From UBA1738 sp964388835 (GTDB lineage: Bacteria; Bacillota; Clostridia; UBA1381): a stretch of DNA of 19,990 nt. The translations under genes and the position numbers were made by a program. The notes below the pieces were generated by a model, which saw only the letters and a list, made by a program, of their open reading frames with translations, ran no database searches and was not told the DNA's origin. The stretch lies in assembly GCA_964388835.1 (NCBI GenBank), contig CAYMBZ010000026.1, positions 1 through 19,990 of the forward strand. Direction: 5' to 3'. Positions 8,341 to 16,175 of this stretch are shown here, one piece after another; the first letter of the stretch is position 1; each line of letters starts with the position of its first letter.

Positions 8341-9450
8341 TTAACCGAACATTTTCAATATCAATCCTCCGGCAATGACCGAGGCTATCTGTCCCGAAAC
8401 ATTGACACATATGGATTGCATCAAAAGGAAATTCTGATTATCCTCCGCAAGTCCCATTTTATTAATTACCCTTGCAGACATAGGAAATGCCGAAATTCCC
8501 GCCGCTCCAATCATAGGATTTATCTTCTTTTTCATAAAGCAATTTAAAATTTTTGCCACCATTACTCCGCCGACAGTGTCGAATACAAACGCAACAAGAC
8601 CCAACCCGAGTATCATAAGTGTCTGCACACTCAAAAATGCATCAGCCTGCATGCGCGCCGCAACCGTAATGCCCAAAAACAGCGTTACAAGATTTGCCAG
8701 CACCTTTTGCGCCGTCTCCGACAGTGAATCAAGCACGCCGCACTCACGTATGAGATTTCCGAACATTAGGAAGCCGACCAGAGCTACGCTCTGAGGTGAA
8801 ATCAATCCCGCAATAACGGTAAGCAATATCGGGAAAAGAATTTTCGTTGTTTTTGAAACAGTTTTCTCGGTGTATTCCATACGAATAAGCCGTTCCTTTT
8901 TGGTGGTAATAAGACGTATAACCGGTGGCTGAATTATCGGCACAAGCGCCATGTAGGAATACGCCGCCACCATAATCGCTCCGAGGTACCGGGAATTAAA
9001 ATAGTTCGCCACAAATATCGATGTAGGTCCGTCCGCCGCTCCTATTGCCGCAATTGACGCCGCATCCTTAATATCAAATCCCATAAGAGTCGCCGCCGAA
9101 AGCGTGAAGAAAATTCCGAACTGCGCCGCCGCACCGAACAGCATAAGCTTTGGGTTGGATAAAAGCGGCGTAAAATCAATCATCGCGCCTATTCCCACAA
9201 ACAATATCAGCGGAAACAGCTCGTTAGCTATTCCTGCATTAAAGAGCACATCCAATATGCCCACTTCACTGCCCTGGGTTACCGCTCCCGAAAGGGGCAG
9301 ATTCACCAAAATCGCTCCAAATCCCATTGGCAGAAGCAATGACGGCTCCATATTCTTTTTAACCGCCAAATAAATCAATATTCCGCCGATTGCCCACATA
9401 ATTACTTGCTTCCATTCCAAAAGAAGCAGATTTTCCGTTAACAATTCCAT
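8341..9450 (-). CDS. oadB: Ion-translocating decarboxylase beta subunit (OadB/GcdB family)
   Basis: This 369-residue membrane protein is the carboxybiotin decarboxylase subunit of sodium pumps such as oxaloacetate, methylmalonyl-CoA or glutaconyl-CoA decarboxylase. It releases CO2 from carboxybiotin and uses the energy to export Na+. Family residues needed for activity are present: Asp140 in GAADGPTSIF, Tyr166 in AYSYMALVPIIQPP, and Asn311 to Arg327 in NPMIGAAGISAFPMSARV. The reading frame is open from 9567, but Met at 9450 is chosen because family members start here and the upstream part is RNA leader. The nearest Shine-Dalgarno, GGAAAGG (9464-9470), is a rather long 13 bases away. No alpha or biotin-carrier gene is nearby, so the substrate cannot be told. 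Family call is firm; the gene symbol follows the family name. Confidence 0.88.
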   Translation of the reverse strand: MELLTENLLLLEWKQVIMWAIGGILIYLAVKKNMEPSLLLPMGFGAILVNLPLSGAVTQGSEVGILDVLFNAGIANELFPLILFVGIGAMIDFTPLLSNPKLMLFGAAAQFGIFFTLSAATLMGFDIKDAASIAAIGAADGPTSIFVANYFNSRYLGAIMVAAYSYMALVPIIQPPVIRLITTKKERLIRMEYTEKTVSKTTKILFPILLTVIAGLISPQSVALVGFLMFGNLIRECGVLDSLSETAQKVLANLVTLFLGITVAARMQADAFLSVQTLMILGLGLVAFVFDTVGGVMVAKILNCFMKKKINPMIGAAGISAFPMSARVINKMGLAEDNQNFLLMQSICVNVSGQIASVIAGGLILKMFG

Positions 9451-9465
9451 AAAAATTCCATAGCC

Positions 9466-9537
9466 TTTCCGCCCACAGATAATAGTTAAAATCCTTAACG
9501 GTTCTTGACAGTGGGCAGACAAGACGTTAAGCGGAAA
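9466..9537 (-). promoter_or_regulatory. Possible structured RNA masking the oadB ribosome binding site
   Basis: On the minus strand, CTTAACG and CGTTAAG (9525-9531 and 9494-9500) form a perfect 7-base stem over an inner CTTG/CAAG stem (9520-9523 and 9504-9507). The 12-base loop contains TCTGCCCAC (9511-9519), which can pair over nine positions, one a U-G, with GTGGGCGGA (9468-9476), a pseudoknot reaching into the GGAAAGG ribosome binding site. A competing perfect 7-base pairing is TTTCCGC (9531-9537) with GCGGAAA (9466-9472). Both would hide the site. This is inferred from base pairing only and no known class was recognised. Confidence 0.4.
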
Positions 9538-9627
9538 CTTCATACTCACGTTGCGTGAAGATTGCATGAATTAAGCCGAAGCACACGCTTCTTGTTATAT
9601 TCCGTTTCCGTACCGCAAGCAGCAAAC

Positions 9628-9667
9628 AAAAAGACTTTTATTACAGCAAAAAGCCGTAATAAAAGTC
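9628..9667 (-). terminator. Intrinsic terminator, riboswitch expression platform
   Basis: On the minus strand GACTTTTATTAC (9656-9667) and GTAATAAAAGTC (9633-9644) form a perfect 12-base stem followed by TTTTT (9628-9632). The 5' arm includes CTTTTATT (9658-9665), the 3' strand of riboswitch helix P1, so the terminator and the ligand-bound aptamer are mutually exclusive. It would also stop read-through from the aro operon that ends just upstream. Confidence 0.88.
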
Positions 9668-9746
9668 TCGCTTTTTAATACAACAGCGGGCATAATGCCG
9701 TATTGACGCCGATTGTCACAAAAACTGTAAGCTACTCCCTCTTATT
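9658..9746 (-). ncRNA. yybP-ykoY (Mn2+) riboswitch aptamer
   Basis: The minus-strand RNA carries the two signature loops of this class: GGGAGTAGC near the 5' end and AGCGAGAC near the 3' end, with helix P1 made by AATAAGAG (9739-9746) and CTTTTATT (9658-9665). Between them lie a short P2 hairpin and a second arm, CGGC-GTCAATACGGCATTATGCC-GCTG, matching the family CGUCAAUnCG loop. The RNA begins at about the predicted transcription start. In known members Mn2+ closes P1 and favours expression, which agrees with the terminator overlapping the 3' side of P1. Identification is from memory of the consensus, not a covariance-model search. Confidence 0.85.
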
Positions 9747-9755
9747 AACACACAT

Positions 9756-9784
9756 ATTATAACTGATTTTCATAAATTTGTCAA
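9756..9784 (-). promoter_or_regulatory. Promoter of the oad operon
   Basis: On the minus strand a perfect TTGACA (9779-9784), 17 bases and a perfect TATAAT (9756-9761) lie just after the pheA stop codon. The predicted start near 9749 puts the riboswitch at the very 5' end of the transcript. Confidence 0.88.
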
Positions 9785-9792
9785 TAAATTTA

Positions 9793-10926
9793 TTATATCT
9801 CGCGATAACAACCGAAAAACTTGAATTTCTCATCCGAATTTTCAAGCTCATCAAGCAGTGCGTAAACTTCCTCGGAATATGCCGAGGCATCCATTTCAAA
9901 ATAAAACTCAAACTCAAAATCTCTGCCTGCAATCGGTCTGCTCTCTATCTTAGTCAGATTGATTCCCGCCGCCGCAAATTTCGACATCAAGCCATACAGC
10001 GAGCCCGCCGTATGGGGAAGTGTAACCAAAAAGCTCATTTTATCGGCTCCCGGATAAATTTCCGTTTCCTTTGATATGCAAATAAAGCGTGTATAATTGT
10101 TATCACTGTTTATGATATTATCATTGATTATATGAAGTCCGTAAAGGCTTGCACATTCCTTTGAGCATATCGCGGCGATGTCATCTCTTTCGGATTTTGA
10201 AACCATTTCCGCCGCCATTGCCGTATTCTCGCATCGGTTTACAACAACGCCTGAAAGGGAGCTCAAGTATTTGTCACACTGCCCTATCGCCTGTCTGTGT
10301 GAGAATATCTCCTTTATCTTTGCATTTTTTGATTTTGCCGCCAAAACGTGATTTATTTGTATTTTAACCGTTTTTACCACAGAAAATTCATATGAATTTA
10401 TAAGGTCATACACCTCTGTTACCGTTCCGTGCACGCTGTTTTCAAGAGGAAGAATACCGTATCGGCACATTCCGTTCGATACCGCGTCAAATACTCCTCT
10501 AAAATTGTCAAAATACATAACGGATGGATTGAAAAACATCTTTTCGCATGCTTTTTGCGAATATGCGCCCTCTGTTCCCTGGCATGCCACAACCGCCGAG
10601 GACGGAAACATTTTATCCGTATTTTCAAGTGCCGCCTTAATTTTCTTTGTAATCTTGCCGCCCGGATTCATAAGCCGTGATTGATATTCCCTACTTACCG
10701 AAAACATTGTGTTATACAAAGTTTTGACATACAGACAAAGCTCAGGCGACACTTTTTGAGTAAGGCGATTTACGATTTCGCGTTCCCGCTTGCCGTTGAA
10801 AATCGGCAGATTATGTTCCTTTTTATATTTCGCAACCTCATACGCCGCTTTCATTCTTTCTTCAAACAGCTCTATAATTTTATCATCGATTTCATCGATA
10901 TTTTGTCTTGTTTTGCTCAAATCCAT
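9793..10926 (-). CDS. pheA: Bifunctional chorismate mutase/prephenate dehydratase (P-protein)
   Basis: This 377-residue enzyme converts chorismate to prephenate and then to phenylpyruvate, the committed steps to phenylalanine. Residues 1-88 are a helical AroQ-type chorismate mutase (IDEIDDKIIELFEERM, YKKEHNLPIFNGKRE). About 111-285 are prephenate dehydratase, with GTEGAYSQKA, LPLENSVHGTV, SHRQAIGQC and the catalytic NYTRF motif (278-281 TRF region). Residues 298-372 are an ACT domain with LPHTAGSLYGLMSKFA and IESRP, the site that binds phenylalanine for feedback inhibition in this family. It is the last gene of the aro operon, separated by only 3 bases from the aroC stop, with ribosome binding site GGAGAG (10934-10939). 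Domain order and length are as expected for a P-protein. Confidence 0.95.
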   Translation of the reverse strand: MDLSKTRQNIDEIDDKIIELFEERMKAAYEVAKYKKEHNLPIFNGKREREIVNRLTQKVSPELCLYVKTLYNTMFSVSREYQSRLMNPGGKITKKIKAALENTDKMFPSSAVVACQGTEGAYSQKACEKMFFNPSVMYFDNFRGVFDAVSNGMCRYGILPLENSVHGTVTEVYDLINSYEFSVVKTVKIQINHVLAAKSKNAKIKEIFSHRQAIGQCDKYLSSLSGVVVNRCENTAMAAEMVSKSERDDIAAICSKECASLYGLHIINDNIINSDNNYTRFICISKETEIYPGADKMSFLVTLPHTAGSLYGLMSKFAAAGINLTKIESRPIAGRDFEFEFYFEMDASAYSEEVYALLDELENSDEKFKFFGCYREI

Positions 10927-10929
10927 AGC

Positions 10930-12003
10930 TTACTCTCCTAACATATCCAAAACAGTAATCGCGGTGACAGCCTCTATTACGGGTACTGCGCGCTTAACAA
11001 TACATGGGTCATGTCTGCCCTTTATTACCAGTTTTTCAGGCTTTCCGGTTTTCAGGTTGACCGATTTCTGCTCTTTTGCAACAGACGGTGTCGGCTTTAT
11101 TGCGGCGCGGAATATAATCGGCATACCACTGGATATTCCTCCCAGTATTCCGCCATGATTGTTGGTTTTTGTCTTGACCGCGCCGTCCTCCGAATAAAAG
11201 CTGTCATTATTTTCACTGCCGTACATTTCGCAAGCGTAAAATCCCGCGCCGAATTCAATCCCTTTAACTGCCGGGACGGCAAATACCGCCGAAGCAAGCC
11301 GTCCCTCAATTCCGCCGAAAAGGGGTCCTCCGATACCTGCCGATAGACCTATTACCGCACATTCCACAATGCCGCCCACAGAATCCGACATCGCCCGCGC
11401 ATTATCGATTTCCTCTTTCATTTTTTCCCCGGCATTATCCGAAATAACCGCGAATTCCTTGTCCTTTATTTCAAAAAGTTCATCCATCGTTACGGATACG
11501 GGATCAAATCGTTCATCCCGCACTCCATGTACCGATTCAATATGCGCGCCCACATATATTCCTTTTTTTTCAAGAATCTGCATACATACGGCACCGGCAA
11601 AGCACATCGGAGCTGTCATTCTTCCGGAAAATTGACCTCCGCCACGAATATCGTTATGTCCTCCGTATTTCACATACGCGGCAAAATCCGAATGACCCGG
11701 ACGAGGTACAATCTTTAAATTTTCATAGTCGCCGCTTTTTGTATCCTTGTTCCTTATTATTGCAACCAGGGGTGCTCCGCAGGTTTTTCCGTCCGCCAAT
11801 CCCGAAATAATCTCCGGCATATCTGTCTCACATCTTGCTGTTGAAAACCTGTCTCTCCCCGGAGCGCGCCTTTGCATAAATGCACAAATTTCATCCATGT
11901 CAGGTTTAAATCCCGCCGGCAATCCCTCAATAACCGTACCGATTGCCTCAGAATGTGATTGTCCGAAAACCGTGACCTTTATTCTCTCACCTGTCTGATA
12001 CAT
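10930..12003 (-). CDS. aroC: Chorismate synthase
   Basis: This 357-residue enzyme makes chorismate from 5-enolpyruvylshikimate 3-phosphate using reduced FMN, the last common step of aromatic synthesis. Family motifs are clear: GQSHSEAIG (14-22), RRAPGRDRFST (45-55), GHSDFAAYVKYG followed by RGGGQFSGRMTA, MSDSVGGIVE, and GGILGGISSGMPI. The frame is open upstream to 12153, inside aroA, but the ATG at 12003 has a strong site (GGGAGGAATT just upstream) and gives the normal N-terminus. It therefore overlaps the end of aroA by 17 bases. Translation of the two genes is probably coupled. Confidence 0.95.
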   Translation of the reverse strand: MYQTGERIKVTVFGQSHSEAIGTVIEGLPAGFKPDMDEICAFMQRRAPGRDRFSTARCETDMPEIISGLADGKTCGAPLVAIIRNKDTKSGDYENLKIVPRPGHSDFAAYVKYGGHNDIRGGGQFSGRMTAPMCFAGAVCMQILEKKGIYVGAHIESVHGVRDERFDPVSVTMDELFEIKDKEFAVISDNAGEKMKEEIDNARAMSDSVGGIVECAVIGLSAGIGGPLFGGIEGRLASAVFAVPAVKGIEFGAGFYACEMYGSENNDSFYSEDGAVKTKTNNHGGILGGISSGMPIIFRAAIKPTPSVAKEQKSVNLKTGKPEKLVIKGRHDPCIVKRAVPVIEAVTAITVLDMLGE

Positions 12004-13183
12004 CAACAATTCCTCCCAACGCCGCAAAATCTTCAAAAAATTTCGGATATGATTTTTTAACAGCCTCTGCCGTATCGATAATAACCTCTTTTTCGCAAAT
12101 GCAAGATGCAATCGCCGCCGACATAACCACTCTGTGGTCTCCGAAGCCGTCAACGGTTCCTCCCTGAAGTCTGCCGTTTCCGCGGATTATCATTCCGTCC
12201 TCCGTTTCCTCCGCATCGCCTCCCAGGCTGTTTATACAGCTCGCCATCGCACTCAATCGGTCGCTTTCCTTAAAACGTAGACGTCCCGCTCCATATATCA
12301 CCGTTTCTCCGCACCTCGATGCCGCCAAAATTGCAAGCACAGGCACCAAATCGGGAATTTGCGAAGCGTCTATATGAGTTTCGTCAATCAATCTCATAAT
12401 CTGCTTATCCCCCTGGCGCGAGTCGGCGTTCATCCCTATTACCTGCACATTTCCGCATATTTTGTCGCATACCGCCCAAAAAGCCGCCGCAGACCAATCT
12501 CCCTCCGCCGTAAGTTCTCCCGGCGAAATATATTTCTGTGGATTTATTAGGTACTCATTTCCGTTGACCTTTATGTCAATACCGAACTCTGCCAAAGTAT
12601 CCAGTGTCATATCCACGTATGCCGCTGAACTCAGCTCAGATGTCAACACAATTCTGCTTTGCCCTTCCAAAAGCGGGAGCGCGAATAAAAGTCCCGTAAG
12701 ATACTGGGAGCTTATCTTGCCGGAAATTCTGTATTCCCCGCACCTAAGGCTTCCGGATATGTGCATAGGCAAATTGTCACTGTCCACCCTTACTCCGTGA
12801 GCTCTCAGCTGTTCGGTAAGCTCCGCAAAGGGTCTTTGCGGAAGTCTGCCCCGCCCCGTAAAGGTTCCGCCCTTTAAAATTGCCGCGGCAACGGGCAAAA
12901 GGAACCTTGCGGTAGAGCCGCTTTCATGAAAGTCCGCATCTGCCGCCTCCTTTGTACGAATAATCGGCTTTACCAAAACTCCATCGGGAATTTTTTCATA
13001 TCCTCCGCCCATCTCGGCTATACATTCCAAAGTGGCATCGATATCATCCGAAAAATTGTTTATATATATTTTGCATGGCTTATCCGCCAATGCGGAAGCA
13101 ATGATTTTTCGGTGTGCATCCGACTTTGAGGACACCGCCGCAACCGTTCCGCATAATTTTCTCGGGGTTATTTTTACTCTCAT
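11987..13183 (-). CDS. aroA: 3-phosphoshikimate 1-carboxyvinyltransferase (EPSP synthase)
   Basis: This 398-residue enzyme joins PEP to shikimate 3-phosphate. Seen motifs are the N-terminal SSKSDAHRK phosphate-binding segment, ESGSTARFLLP (the PEP loop), GRGRLPQRPFAELTEQL, GDWSAAAFWA, IPDLVPVLAILAA, LRFKESDRL and GFGDHRVVM. The form ESGSTARF in the PEP loop resembles clostridial enzymes. It is somewhat shorter than the 427-residue E. coli enzyme, in keeping with other Firmicutes members. The ATG overlaps the aroB stop codon in an ATGA arrangement (13180-13183), so translation is coupled to aroB. Confidence 0.94.
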   Translation of the reverse strand: MRVKITPRKLCGTVAAVSSKSDAHRKIIASALADKPCKIYINNFSDDIDATLECIAEMGGGYEKIPDGVLVKPIIRTKEAADADFHESGSTARFLLPVAAAILKGGTFTGRGRLPQRPFAELTEQLRAHGVRVDSDNLPMHISGSLRCGEYRISGKISSQYLTGLLFALPLLEGQSRIVLTSELSSAAYVDMTLDTLAEFGIDIKVNGNEYLINPQKYISPGELTAEGDWSAAAFWAVCDKICGNVQVIGMNADSRQGDKQIMRLIDETHIDASQIPDLVPVLAILAASRCGETVIYGAGRLRFKESDRLSAMASCINSLGGDAEETEDGMIIRGNGRLQGGTVDGFGDHRVVMSAAIASCICEKEVIIDTAEAVKKSYPKFFEDFAALGGIVDVSDR

Positions 13184-14235
13184 CTTTCCAATCCCCTTTT
13201 AATATATTCCAACAGCTCAGCTGTGCTTATCTTTTTAAGCACACATTCTCCGACACGTTTGGGAAGCACAACGGTTACGCTGTCTCCCGTGCGCTTTTTG
13301 TCCGAAAGCGCCACCTTATACAGTTCCTCCGCAGTATACGGACATTCAGTAGGCAATCCGCATTTTTTAAGTGCGCAGACCAGCCTGTCATAGGTTTCCC
13401 TCGGGCAGAATCCGATTTTGCACGCTGCATTCGTAATAATCGCCATGCCTATCGCAACCGCATGTCCGTGCGTTATCGAAAAATTACTGCATTTTTCAAT
13501 CGCATGCCCGATTGTATGACCGAAATTCAAAAGCTGGCGGCTTCCGGTATCGAATTCATCATTTGCAACAACTTCGCTCTTTATCCCCACACAGCCTGCA
13601 ATGACTTCTTCTATCTCCCGCTTAAAATCGCCGTTCATTTTCTCAAAAAGCTCCTCGTCCGATATCATACCGCACTTTATCGCCTCCGAAACACCGTCCG
13701 CGAAAATTTCATTGCTTAAGGTATCAAAGGTATCGGTATCGCACATAACCAGCGATGGCTGATGAAATGCTCCCACAAGATTTTTACCGTTTTTCAAATT
13801 CACGCCGGTTTTGCCGCCGACGGAGGAATCCACCGCCGCAAGAAATGTGGTCGGCACCTGTACAAACTTGATTCCGCGAAGATATGTTGCCGCAGCAAAG
13901 CCTGTCATGTCACCCACAACTCCGCCGCCCAACGCTACCGCTATATCGCTTCTTGTAAGCTGATTTTCCGCCATGAATTCAAGTATTTTTATATACTCCT
14001 CCGTATTTTTTGATTTCTCGCCATTTTCAAACACATGGCAAACCACATCAAAACCCGCGTCCGAAAGGGATTTTTTTACGCGTTCCCCGTAAATTGAAAA
14101 CACTCTGTCATCGCTTACAAGCGCAGCACGGCTTTTTCCGAGAGTTGCGCTCACGCTTTCGCCTAAGCCGTCCAAACTTCCGCCGGATATAACAACATCA
14201 TATTTTACTGACGCGTCTATACGAATTTTTTTCAT
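13180..14235 (-). CDS. aroB: 3-dehydroquinate synthase
   Basis: This 351-residue NAD- and metal-dependent enzyme converts DAHP to 3-dehydroquinate. Visible motifs are the NAD-binding GGGVVGD (103-109), PTTFLAAVDSSVGGKT (128-143), GVSEAIKCG with the likely metal ligand Glu184, NFGHTIGHAIE (237-247) and HGHAVAIGM (256-264), whose histidines complete the metal site. The start at 14235 has AAAGGAAAG upstream and lies 18 bases after the tyrA stop. Length and motif order are normal for the family. Confidence 0.95.
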   Translation of the reverse strand: MKKIRIDASVKYDVVISGGSLDGLGESVSATLGKSRAALVSDDRVFSIYGERVKKSLSDAGFDVVCHVFENGEKSKNTEEYIKILEFMAENQLTRSDIAVALGGGVVGDMTGFAAATYLRGIKFVQVPTTFLAAVDSSVGGKTGVNLKNGKNLVGAFHQPSLVMCDTDTFDTLSNEIFADGVSEAIKCGMISDEELFEKMNGDFKREIEEVIAGCVGIKSEVVANDEFDTGSRQLLNFGHTIGHAIEKCSNFSITHGHAVAIGMAIITNAACKIGFCPRETYDRLVCALKKCGLPTECPYTAEELYKVALSDKKRTGDSVTVVLPKRVGECVLKKISTAELLEYIKRGLER

Positions 14236-14253
14236 ATACTCTTTCCTTTCCGC

Positions 14254-15087
14254 CTACAGCTTGTCTGTCAAATCCTTTTTGCGCCTTCCGTCCGCGAGGA
14301 TTTCAAACAATGCCGCTCTGTCATCATTTTTCAAAGCATCCGAATACTCCTTCAGCCTTTCGCACAAAGAATCTATCTCCGCGGCAAGATGTACCGGATT
14401 GTCCATAAAAAGTTCCGTCCACATGACTTCATTAAGATGTGCCACACGCGTCATATCGCGGAAGCTTCCGGCAGAAAACCCCGCATGCCGCATCGCTGTC
14501 GGGCTTTTTATGTAAGCTCCCGATACAACGTGTGCAAGCTGTGACGTATACGCGATAATTTCGTCATGCTCCTCGGGCGAGGACATCTGCACTCTGCCGA
14601 ATCCAATTTTGCACATAACCTCCGCAAGCCACGTTACCGCTTCTTTCGGAGAATCCTCATAGGGCGTTAAAATCAAAGACGCACCCGAAAATAAATCTGC
14701 CACAGAGCTTTCATATCCAAACTTTTCAAGTCCCGCCATGGGATGCATGCCTATGAACGTAAATCCGTATTTTTTCGCAATCGGGTAAATTCCGCCGCAA
14801 ACTTTTTCCTTAACCCCGCCGCAATCGGTTACGATAACATTTTTGCCGATTTTTTCGGCATTTTCCTTTACATAGTTTATTGCCGCGGCAGGATAAAGTC
14901 CGAGAATTACTATATCACAGTTTTCGAAATCACCCTCAAACACGGTATCTATCGAAGAATCCGCAAGAGCTTTTTCCAAAACATCCGATTTTTTGTCATA
15001 TCCCAAAATCTCATAATCGGTGTATTTTTTAAAGCCCTTTGCAATTGAGCCGCCGATTAAGCCAAGTCCCACAATTGCTATTCTCAT
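14254..15087 (-). CDS. tyrA: Prephenate dehydrogenase
   Basis: This 277-residue enzyme oxidatively decarboxylates prephenate toward tyrosine. It has an N-terminal Rossmann fold with GLGLIGGS (7-14), the catalytic-region motif MHPMAG (114-119), and the helical C-terminal part containing YTSQLAHVVSGAY and AGSFRDMTRVA. There is no ACT domain, unlike Bacillus TyrA, so feedback must act elsewhere. Two starts are possible: ATG at 15096, or ATG at 15087 that overlaps the aroF stop as TAATG. The latter gives the usual MRIAIVG beginning and is chosen, though neither has a clear ribosome binding site. Use of arogenate instead of prephenate cannot be excluded. Confidence 0.92.
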   Translation of the reverse strand: MRIAIVGLGLIGGSIAKGFKKYTDYEILGYDKKSDVLEKALADSSIDTVFEGDFENCDIVILGLYPAAAINYVKENAEKIGKNVIVTDCGGVKEKVCGGIYPIAKKYGFTFIGMHPMAGLEKFGYESSVADLFSGASLILTPYEDSPKEAVTWLAEVMCKIGFGRVQMSSPEEHDEIIAYTSQLAHVVSGAYIKSPTAMRHAGFSAGSFRDMTRVAHLNEVMWTELFMDNPVHLAAEIDSLCERLKEYSDALKNDDRAALFEILADGRRKKDLTDKL

Positions 15088-16091
15088 TATCTGCACGCAT
15101 ACGGCAGAACTGCATCTACCGCCCTTTTCACATCATCAAACTGCTCAGGTGTAAGAGATTGTGCACCGTCGCACAGCGCATGTGCCGGGTCATTATGTAC
15201 CTCGATAATCAATCCGTCCGCACCTGCCGCTGCTGCCGCAACAGACATCGGCTTTACAAGGCTTGAGATTCCCGTTGCATGACTCGGGTCGACGATAATC
15301 GGCAAATGTGACATTTTTCTCAGCATCGGGATTGCGGATAAATCAAGTGTATTTCTCGTTTCCGTCTCAAAGGTTCTTATGCCTCTTTCACACAAAATTA
15401 CATTCTCATTTCCGCCTGCCATAATGTATTCCGCACTCATTAACAGTTCTTGAAGCGTGCTGGATAATCCTCTTTTGAGCAAAATCGGCTTGTTTGTTTT
15501 GCCAAGCTCTTTCAGCAGTTCAAAATTCTGCATATTTCTCGCACCTACCTGGATTACATCCACATTCTCAAAAAGCGGCAGATGAGAAATATCCATAATT
15601 TCCGTAACAATCGGAAGTCCTGTTTTCTCTTTTGCTTTTAAAAGAAGCTCTATTCCCGTTTTGCGTAAGCCCTGGAATGCATACGGTGAAGTTCTCGGCT
15701 TAAACGCGCCACCGCGGAGCATTGTCGCGCCGGATTTTTTCACGTTTTCGGCAATGGTACAAAGCTGTTCCTCAGACTCAACCGAGCACGGACCCGCAAT
15801 CACCGCAAAATTTCCGCCACCGATTTTTGTTCCGCCAACCTCAATAACGGTATCTTTCGGGTGAAATTTCCTATTCGCACTCTTGTACGGCTCCTGAATT
15901 CGCTTTGCACTTTCCACAATATCCAGTGTGGAAAGCATGTCGATATCCAGTGAGGAAGTATCGCCGATAAGTCCCATAATCGTAGTATGCACGCCCTCAC
16001 ACATGTGAATTTCGACATTCTGAGATTTCAGCCAATCCGAAAGATTATCCAACTGTTTTTTGTCATAGTTTTCCTTTAAAATAAGAATCAT
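15087..16091 (-). CDS. aroF: DAHP synthase, type I-beta with N-terminal regulatory domain
   Basis: This 334-residue enzyme condenses PEP and erythrose 4-phosphate, the entry step of aromatic synthesis. Residues 1 to about 70 form a ferredoxin-like domain which in Thermotoga-type enzymes mediates feedback by tyrosine and phenylalanine. The barrel carries AGPCSVES (99-106, metal ligand Cys102), KPRTSPY (131-137) and DPSHATG (268-274, with His271). The frame is open back to 16142, but that part overlaps the leader terminator. The ATG at 16091 with AGAGGTG upstream is the sound start. It is the first structural gene of the aro operon and ends in the tyrA start codon. Confidence 0.95.
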   Translation of the reverse strand: MILILKENYDKKQLDNLSDWLKSQNVEIHMCEGVHTTIMGLIGDTSSLDIDMLSTLDIVESAKRIQEPYKSANRKFHPKDTVIEVGGTKIGGGNFAVIAGPCSVESEEQLCTIAENVKKSGATMLRGGAFKPRTSPYAFQGLRKTGIELLLKAKEKTGLPIVTEIMDISHLPLFENVDVIQVGARNMQNFELLKELGKTNKPILLKRGLSSTLQELLMSAEYIMAGGNENVILCERGIRTFETETRNTLDLSAIPMLRKMSHLPIIVDPSHATGISSLVKPMSVAAAAAGADGLIIEVHNDPAHALCDGAQSLTPEQFDDVKRAVDAVLPYACR

Positions 16092-16136
16092 TTTCAGCAC
16101 CTCTTCTCCAAATTTGTTGCACAGATAATTTTTGTG

Positions 16137-16175
16137 AAACAAAAACGGGTATTACGTGTTACTCGTAATACCCGT
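16137..16175 (-). terminator. Leader terminator (attenuator) before aroF
   Basis: On the minus strand ACGGGTATTACG (16164-16175) and CGTAATACCCGT (16145-16156) make a perfect 12-base stem with a 7-base loop, followed by TTTTTG and TTTC. It sits between the leader peptide stop and the aroF ribosome binding site, so it can only act as a conditional terminator for the aro operon. Confidence 0.88.

Noticed and set aside
9451..9567. 39 extra residues at the N-terminus of the OadB-type protein
   Set aside because: The extension lacks membrane-protein character and coincides with paired RNA leader sequence; the family start matches Met at 9450.
12003..12153. Extended N-terminus of aroC reaching back to 12153
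   Set aside because: It lies inside aroA in another frame, and the ATG at 12003 has a strong ribosome binding site and the conserved chorismate synthase N-terminus.
9793..16091. Many open frames of 60-200 codons on the plus strand opposite the aro operon
   Set aside because: They lack ribosome binding sites and any recognisable protein pattern, and they lie wholly antisense to six well-supported genes. They are by-products of codon bias.
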